Assembly: GCF_019649055.1 (NCBI RefSeq)
Contig: NW_026570229.1
Coordinates: 1,302,001-1,366,000 of the forward strand
From: Paramacrobiotus metropolitanus
Taxonomy: Eukaryota; Tardigrada; Eutardigrada; Parachela; Macrobiotidae
Length of the DNA stretch: 64,000 nt
Reading direction: 5' to 3'
Made by a program: the position numbers and the translations under genes. Below are positions 57,402 to 64,000 of the stretch, in pieces. Position 1 is the stretch's first letter. Each line of letters opens with the position of its first letter. Under the pieces are notes generated by a model. The model was given only the letters and a program-made list of their open reading frames with translations. It was not told the origin of the DNA and searched no databases.

Positions 57402-58323
57402 ATGTTTATCAGTTGGCAATAGACGATTCGTTTAACTATAAGCCTGCGCTGATAAAAGACTTAATAGTTCAATGCTTTTTTTTTTCTATCCATCCGTTAT
57501 GTAATGAAACGACTTACAGAAATAATTACGTCAAACTGATGGAATCCACGAATGTCATGTTGATGCGCGATGTGAAAGCGAGGAAATAAAATAGAATCAA
57601 ATCAGAAGGATCGGCGATGAATGTCCAAGTAAACTTCTATGACAACGGCGATAAAATCAAGACAGCCGACAACTACTGTATTAAAGCAAATGTCCGGGAT
57701 TATACTTGGTTGGATTCATGTGATAAACTGTCTTCGTTCCCAAGCCTTCGCATCACGGTGAAAGTCAGCCACATTTCACAACAGCATAGTAGTTGGTGAC
57801 ATTGATTTCCTACCGTGCTGACGGTCGGCAATGCGAGTTAGCTCGCTAAGATGCCTAGTCGGTTCGCAGCATTACCATAGCCAGACCAGTGGACCCATTT
57901 TCATGCTTGCATTTTAGATGGTTTAACGACCGAAACATCCGCTCCGAGCTACCTGCCGCTGTGGTCCGTTTCGTGCGTGCTCTGAATGCAAAAAATGGTA
58001 AAGTTTCTTAATTCACAATTTGTCGGGATCGACAATGTCAACTTACAGCCGGCAAGTACTGCTTTAAAGCACACTTCCGGGAAAGCCTTGATTGCGATGG
58101 ATTTTGGCGATAAAATTGTTTCCCTTCCCAGGCATTTTTTTTTTATCACAGCGACAATCAGCCGCTAGCATTTTTCCAGCAGCATAGTAATCATCGACAA
58201 CGATCTGCCAATAGTAGGCCCAATACACCTACATATTATAACAACATGCTACAACTCTTGCTAAGCATTTGCGATTTATTTTTCATAGACACAACCGTTA
58301 GCGGTATTAAGAAAGCCGCAAAC
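57402..58323. repeat. Spacer between the Ly6/EF-hand copies with two copies of the 5' module
   Basis: 57620-57810 and 58030-58200 are related to each other and to 54830-54990. Shared words include CAGCCGACAACTACTG against CAGCCGGCAAGTACTG, TTAAAGCAAATGTCCGG against TTAAAGCACACTTCCGG, and CTTCGCATCACGGTGA against TTTATCACAGCGACA. A 60-codon frame at 57617-57799 is explained by the repeat. The second module leads directly into the copy B start codon. Confidence 0.6.
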
Positions 58324-61300
58324 ATGAAATTAATTATGTTTTTGACGTTTTTCTGCCTGTTGGTCCTTGCTGCCCATTTTTCGGCAGGTAAGAATTACAC
58401 TGTAACGAAAATAAGCGAACGAGTATACGAGTATCACATCAAATATCAGGGATTCAGTATACTGAAAAACTCAGTACCTTAAATGAAGAAACTGTTTAAG
58501 TAAAGCCGTCCCGACTATTCCTGCTCTTTTCCAGAATTTTGCTCTTAATCGTAAACATTTAGATTTTAGTTATCTAAAACTTACTTAGCCGAAATTCTTG
58601 ATTTTTTTATGGAAAGCTGCGCATATAACGTGTGACAAGAAAGTAAAAAATATTTACTACAAATCGGCAGCTCAAAAAGTAGAAAATCAAATTATTACAA
58701 AACGCGGAAACGGAACAGTGCGTATAAATCGCCAGCACGGGGTGCGAACAGAGAAGTGTTTGTGCGCGCCTGTATGTGTTGCGGCAAAGCACCTACTTAA
58801 TTTTTGTTCTATGGTTTGCATTCATATGTTAATATGCTCCTTTCGTAGCATTGGAAGCGGCAGTATCCTGCTACCATTGCGACAGTCATGCCGGCATGGC
58901 GTGCGGACTGACTGCCGACTGGAGATTGTCCGATCTGGAGAAACGTGTCAAGCCGTGTCCGGACGGTTTCTGCTACACATACGAAAGTGTAAGAATAGCC
59001 CTTATTGTCACGCGTTAATGGATTCCTTAATTAGGCTCTACTGCTGTTTTGCTACAGAGTGAAGTATTTGCCGGGAAACGTGAGTGGCGCACTGGGAACA
59101 TGTTAAGCCGGTTATGTTATCTGTATGTTCGGTAACATTTCTAGCTTTTCGTAGAGTTTAATGTCAAGCGCGGTTGTGGTCGGCTGCCGTGTGACGATCT
59201 ACCTTACAAAGGAAACGTTTCCGCACTGTGTGACGAAGACAAGGAGGGCAATCGGAAAGACAAAAATCTTCCTTCTGGTCCGCCGTTTAACCAGCTGTAC
59301 ACCTTCACCGCCGAGGCGCTGACGCAGACCGGTCGACTGCAGTACTGCGATACCGACCGCTGCAACAAAGAACCCACCCATTTCGCTCTGGAAACGGAAT
59401 GTAAGTTGTACAGCACATCAACAGTATAAAGGCTGATTTTTTCTAATCGTAGTATTGTGTGTGTCAATTATCTGACTTGTGAATCCATAATGCACCGATC
59501 CGAGCAGCCCGGTTTACCAGCGATGCGGATATTTTCCGGGCAAACTGTTTGCTGCGTTCAAGAATTGTCGTATTACCGATTTCTTTTACAAGGTATATCT
59601 ACAAATAATTATAATGACGATTTGTTCTACGGTTTAACAGTGGCCCATGAGGAACCGCCCTATTACTGCATCACCTGCAAAGGTCCGGTCAACGGCTCGT
59701 GCGGTCTCTTAGGCGCCGGAGAGGGCTCGATCCCGTCCGATGCTTATCGGTGCCATCCCGGCCACTGCTTTACATACGTTTGGGTAGGGGGTGACAAAGT
59801 ATTAAATGTACAAGCTGAGCTACAAAGAAATATTACATGCATTCAGTACTCTTAGTATTTACTACGTGTATTTATTGCTAGTTCAAGCCTGTCCGGGAAT
59901 TCAGCACGTAAAGATACCGCTGATGCATATTTAGCGCTTATTGTTAGGACGATGGCCCCTACACCACAGTATTCACACTAACGAATTTAACATCTGCAGT
60001 GAACAAATTCTAGTTTCTTTTGCTTTTGTAATTATGTATTATATTTAATTATTTATAACCTTCCAAGATTTATTTTATAAAATTTTTTGGCTTTCACCAA
60101 CCATACCAAGTGCAGGTAACGCTTAAACACTGAGACGTAACGCGCCGGAGTGCGCAGTCCATGAAGCTAAATTTTTCGCTGTATTTATCCGTCTCCATGC
60201 ATCATCCGGACGGGCTTGTACAAGTACTTCTCTGTACATGTGTATTCAGTAATATTACGAGGATCATCATTTGGAGGGTTGCTTTAAATAAGCGGCCAGC
60301 CACCTCATTTTGCCGTTTTACCAGCAGTCTCATTCTGATACAACAGCTAGCGAAAACATTTTTTGTGACACCTCCAGGCGGAAGACGATGGTACCATGCC
60401 GACCAGACCTGGGCAGTTATGGAATTTCAGCACATAGTTAGAGTTAAGAGTTAATCGCAGGTCGCGAGTTAAGTTAACGAGTTAAGTTAACGGCAACAAC
60501 TGGAGTTTCGAGCTTTAACGCGAGTTAAGTCGCAATAAAAAAATTTCGGCACTTTATTAATCATCTTCAATCAACTATCTCATACGCGTACCGGTATCGC
60601 TACTACCAGATTCAAAACAGATCGTTATTAACTTTTTTTATAAGAACTAATTCTTGAAAATTTACCAGTACAACAAGCCCCTTTGGGACCCAGGAGAGCG
60701 CCAGCAACGCCGAAATTTTGTACTACCGTTTTGCTCTACATGACTGCCGAAGTTAGTGTAGACTACAACATTAAGATTATTAATTCGCTTCCCCAATAGA
60801 CAAGTAGCGGAGACGCAAAAAAGACAAATTTTCGTGTGATTTCTTTGCCGAACATTTATTTGGTTCTCCCGTTGACCGAAGCTTGCTCCGTAAGAAGTTC
60901 CCTAAAGTACTCCACGCCGTTTTCTGCACGCTGCTATAGCTTTATGGGCCGACGCCGACGCACCCGTATTAGTCGCCGTCGACATGCTTGCATCATTATG
61001 CGACCCACCAATATTCATCGGTATTTAAAATTACAGTTTTACGGCAGGACAAAGGCGGGGTGATTTTTTCTACAAAGAACAAGAGGTTTAACCAAAATAT
61101 CCGGAGAAAACTACTGTACTGTAGAAATCCTTAACCCATGATTACCGGTACCTCGTACTTTTATGTTAAGCCCAGATTAAACGACCACAGTTAGCAACAT
61201 ACCAGTAAAGTCGAAATCAGCGCATATATTAATAGTTAGCATGCAGTCGTCGACGCATATTCATATATATAGCCATTGCCATGGGCGGTCGTAGTGTACA

Positions 61301-62104
61301 TTGGTTAAACAATTTTGTGCATAAAGACGTTCGCAATTATGGAAATTTAGCGATCCACGTTCAGAGCAAATTTTTTTATAACATTTTAACTTCATTTTTG
61401 CTAGCAACTGGAATCCGCAGAGTTACGCTAAACTTGAGTTGCGCTATATTATTTTCGAGTTGCGCTAGAGTTAAGTTTTCGTTCTGGCGAGTTAAGTTTC
61501 AAAGTTAAGTTATAACTCGTTAACTCGAAAAAAACTCGCGTTATGAAATAGTTAAAATTAACTGCCCAGGTCTGATGCCGACGGTCTGGCGCGGTTGTGG
61601 ACCGGTGGCCTGCAAGGATATTCCCGGCGCTCTCGGCTCCGTTCGCCTGTGCGATAGCGCGGATAAACTGGAGCAGGTCGACACCAGCAACGGCGCCTCG
61701 TATACCAAGGTTCGCTCATTTTCCGCGCCGGGCCCCAATGGAAATGTACGCGCCGGCACGGTGCAGTACTGCAAAACCGGCACGAAATGCAATCGGCAGT
61801 CCGTCAGAAATTTCCGTCTGAAACGCTTTTACCCCGGACAATCGCCGGTAGGCTGGACTTTTTTAATTAGAACATAATCCATCGACCACAGTAATGTTTT
61901 CGATGAGAACGTTAACTTGGTGTTTGCTGTCCACGTTTATAGACGGTTCAACAAGTGGTGGACAATCTTCAACAAGCGCCGAAAAATGTTCGCGTGTCTC
62001 CACCGACGAACGAACGAGTTGCACAGGTCTTCCGCAATATGGATGCCAATGGCGACGGCAAACTGGACGAAACGGAGTTCAAAAACGGTCAACATTTGTT
62101 GTGA
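58324..62104 (+). CDS. Secreted double-Ly6 plus EF-hand protein (tandem copy B), interrupted by a hAT-type MITE
   Basis: Paralogue of copy A with the same exon plan: 58324-58387, 58849-58988, 59058-59079, 59155-59400, 59641-59783, 60378-61847 (includes the MITE) and 61943-62104. Exon lengths equal those of copy A, or differ by whole codons, once the MITE is discounted. The signal peptide is MKLIMFLTFFCLLVLAAHFS. Domain 1 has CYHCDSHAGMACGLTADW and LQYCDTDRCNKEP; domain 2 has YCITCKGPVNGSCGLLG, WRGCGPVACKDIPG and TVQYCKTGTKCN. The EF-hand is DANGDGKLDETEF. Apart from the insertion I see no stop or frameshift in the coding exons, so the gene was under selection until recently or still is. The MITE sits in exon 6 between ATGCCGAC repeats. 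Unless it is removed by splicing, it would end the protein before most of domain 2 and the EF-hand. Confidence 0.83.
60396..60403 (+). repeat. 8-bp target-site duplication, left copy (ATGCCGAC)
   Basis: Identical to 61575-61582 on the other side of the MITE. In copy A the homologous site (GTGCCGAAG) occurs once, which proves the duplication arose with the insertion. Confidence 0.95.
60404..61574. mobile_element. hAT-type non-autonomous DNA transposon (MITE), 1171 bp
   Basis: Ends CAGACCTGGGCAGTTA (60404-60419) and its exact complement TAACTGCCCAGGTCTG (61559-61574), giving 16-bp perfect terminal inverted repeats with the CAG...CTG ends of hAT elements. It has an exact 8-bp target duplication ATGCCGAC. 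Just inside both ends are many GAGTTAAGTTAACG-like words, sub-terminal repeats typical of hAT transposase binding. The interior is AT-rich without a transposase frame (a 75-codon Arg-rich frame at 60836 is not hAT-like). Perfect ends and duplication point to a recent insertion. Confidence 0.93.
61575..61582 (+). repeat. 8-bp target-site duplication, right copy (ATGCCGAC)
   Basis: Matches 60396-60403. The coding sequence resumes directly after it with GGTCTGGCGCGG (V-W-R in frame). Confidence 0.95.
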
Positions 62105-63320
62105 ATATTTGATTTGGCAGTCAACAGCCCGTTCACTTAACAAGAAGGCTGCCGTAGGAAATTAAAATGATTCAGTACTTTTCCAAAACTTTTCGCTTAT
62201 TTTTTTGCTAATGTGATGGAACAGCTAGCGAAAAATATCCCACAAAAGTGTCTCAATCGACAAATAGGCCATGGTAATTGGTACTCAGTGATGCCCTTAT
62301 AAAGCAGAAATCGTGAAGGCAAAGGAATAATTATAGTGCTAAATCCGAATGTTATGATAACGACGATAAAGTCATGACAGTCGGCAAGTGCAGTACTAAA
62401 AAACTAGCCAGCTGCAAGTATTGTACAGTATTGGTGCATTCATGCTCAAGAAAATAAGAAGTTTATCTTAGCCTCCTTGTATGTAGATTTCGCAGTTTAA
62501 AATCAAAAACGAAAATACAGAATTCAAATTCGTATGAAATGCCTCTTGCATATTATAAAAGTTTTATTCGACAATAGCCAGTATCTCGAAATATCCAGTA
62601 CCATAATAATATAGTAATATTATGATCATATTAAGGCTACCAAGTGGCTGCAGATTTTATTTATATGTAATCAGTGCACACATCTGGTAAAAGAATAAAA
62701 CAACACGCGATATTATTCACAACAGCAAAATTTCATCAAACGTAGCTTGTCTGTAAACAATGACTGCCTGCGTAAACATCGAATAAAATTGCAGCTTCCA
62801 TTAGAAGCGCGTACGGCTATAAGGGCAGATTAGATAGGTAATTTTGGATGCCCACATTTTGCAGTTCGTTAGGGAAAGGTCAACCCATAGAGTGCGTAAA
62901 TTGGAGGATTTCGTCCGCCGCCACTGTAATTTGTGCACACCTCAACACGCACAGCACAACACAACCTTACTTGTTAAATACCACACACAACGTACAACCA
63001 CGCTGCGAGTACCACAAATCCTTCACGCCAAGTTGTCACGACCTCGTACACTCACTGACTGACCAAAACAACAAGCGCTCCTAATACTTCAGCTGGCGTT
63101 GCTACGCCCCAGAAACGTACACGCCATGTGGGGAAAAAAAACCGCGAAGAAACGTACACGCCATTCAGTACAGTCCGCGCTGACGCTGACTATCCTCTCC
63201 GGATGGTCAGCCAGCGACAGCCGTTTTGCAAAATCTTCGACCAGAGTCCGTTGGGACTGAACTCGCACAGTTGGCTCTAACCTGCGCACAACGCTTGATC
63301 CCATAGTCGTTTCGTTCGCG
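62105..63320. other. Region downstream of the Ly6/EF-hand pair with the start of a third tandem unit
   Basis: 62340-62450 (GACAGTCGGCAAGTGCAGTA) resembles the modules at 57640 and 58040. 62763-62885 resembles the unit start at 54420. No third coding copy is recognisable within the window, so either the unit is truncated or only its flank was duplicated. Confidence 0.5.
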
Positions 63321-63905
63321 ATTATTGCCAACGTGCTTCTGCTCCTAACGTAAGCAACCAACAAACAGACGAAGTCGTGGGGGGTATGGATTTATTAATC
63401 CCATGGGCAGCAGTACTACCATCCAACAGAAACTGACAAAACACAATCGGATGCTGGGCAGTCTGACCCTTCACAGGAAAAACAACAACGGAAAAAAAAA
63501 GCAAGGAAATATCCGCTAATGAATCAAAATAATCGTAGCAAAGACGCATCACATCAGACCGAAAACAACAGCAATTATCGAAAAGCATGGAACTTGCAGG
63601 GCGGGTGGGCGGAAATAAAAAATGCGTTGAAGTGAAGGCTCCGCCGATTGCCGCTGTTGCTTATATGGTGACCCGTATCCGGAATACTGAAACTGTTAGG
63701 TCACGATCCGGTTGTCAATAATAAGCAGATTTCTCCCTGCCAGAGAAATCCTTCACATTATTGCCAACGTGCTTCTGCTCCTAACGTAAGCAACCAACAA
63801 ACAGACGAAGTCGTGGGGGGTATGGATTTATTAATCCCATGGGCAGCAGTACTACCATCCAACAGAAACTGACAAAACACAATCGGATGCTGGGCAGTCT
63901 GACCC
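63321..63905 (+). repeat. Identical 149-bp direct repeats separated by 287 bp
   Basis: 63321-63469 and 63757-63905 are the same sequence by eye, starting ATTATTGCCAACGTGC and ending GGGCAGTCTGACCC; sequence on both sides then differs. They could be a recent local duplication, the ends of a small composite element, or an assembly artefact near the contig edge. I see no coding sequence or typical LTR features between them. Confidence 0.85.
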
Positions 63906-64000
63906 ATAACCCCAACGCCTCGTCATAACAACCCACTGGAAAGAATCTGACCGAACTGCTCACGTAGCTCATTGTCGCGTGCAATATAGCGCTTATAGCA

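Noticed and set aside
60836-61063. Arg-rich 75-codon frame inside the hAT MITE as a transposase remnant
   Set aside because: No hAT dimerisation or RNase H-like motif; the element looks non-autonomous.
61943-61955. Apparent loss of the last-exon splice acceptor in Ly6/EF-hand copy B (CAG-GAAG of copy A is CAA-CAAG here)
   Set aside because: A TAG acceptor 9 nt upstream is present in both copies (TTTTTGTAG / GTTTATAG), is in frame, and yields T-V-Q before the shared V-V-D. No loss needs to be assumed.
1-64000. tRNA, rRNA or CRISPR features
   Set aside because: I looked for tRNA B-box-like sequences, rRNA stretches and regular spacer arrays and found none that hold up by eye; a tRNAscan or Rfam search would be decisive.

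Overview
The window is nuclear DNA of an animal. Genes have many GT-AG introns, coding exons are GC-rich in an AT-rich background, and the recognisable proteins are metazoan (Eyes absent, mind-bomb-type SH3 repeats, Ly6 domains). MITEs, LINE remains and short intergenic distances fit a small invertebrate, probably an ecdysozoan. A tardigrade would fit, but nothing here proves it.

Layout. 1-370 (-): start of an unrecognised hydrophilic protein cut by the window edge. 1759-7475 (-): an Eyes absent (Eya) gene, 11 visible exons, with a 5'-truncated LINE in one intron. 7476-22000: largely gene-free, with a retroelement 3' end (12204-13203) and stretches rich in homeodomain-like sites that may belong to Eya. 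22038-22656: a fold-back repeat. 23125-27208 (-): a complete seven-exon methylthioribose-1-phosphate isomerase gene (MRI1), including a 21-nt microexon. 27800-32748: intergenic, with a second retroelement tail and striking hairpins. 32749-35490 (+): a seven-exon secreted Cys-containing protein. 36950-38323 and 42133-43191 (both -): two intronless secreted low-complexity proteins, one proline-rich and one Ala/Lys/Asp-rich, sharing a KKDD(K) motif. 45343-45790: a third retroelement tail. 49328-50623 (-): a gag-like zinc-knuckle ORF. 51047-53879 (+): an ankyrin plus mind-bomb-repeat protein with a myristoylation-type N-terminus. 55032-57401 and 58324-62104 (+): tandem paralogues coding for a secreted double-Ly6 protein with a C-terminal EF-hand; the second carries a 1171-bp hAT-type MITE inside a coding exon.

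Most notable: (1) the Eya phosphatase domain is well conserved but has Asn in place of the nucleophilic Asp and Ser in place of a metal-binding Asp, so it looks like a natural pseudophosphatase; (2) the MITE in the second Ly6/EF-hand gene has a perfect 8-bp target duplication, and a GT-AG pair around it could remove it as an intron without changing the frame; (3) two unusual architectures, ankyrin-then-mind-bomb repeats and double Ly6 plus EF-hand; (4) the nuclear-receptor half-site octamer TGACCTTT occurs about 25 times by eye, roughly ten times expectation. No operon-like logic links the genes. They look like independent neighbours apart from the tandem Ly6 pair and the two KKDD proteins.
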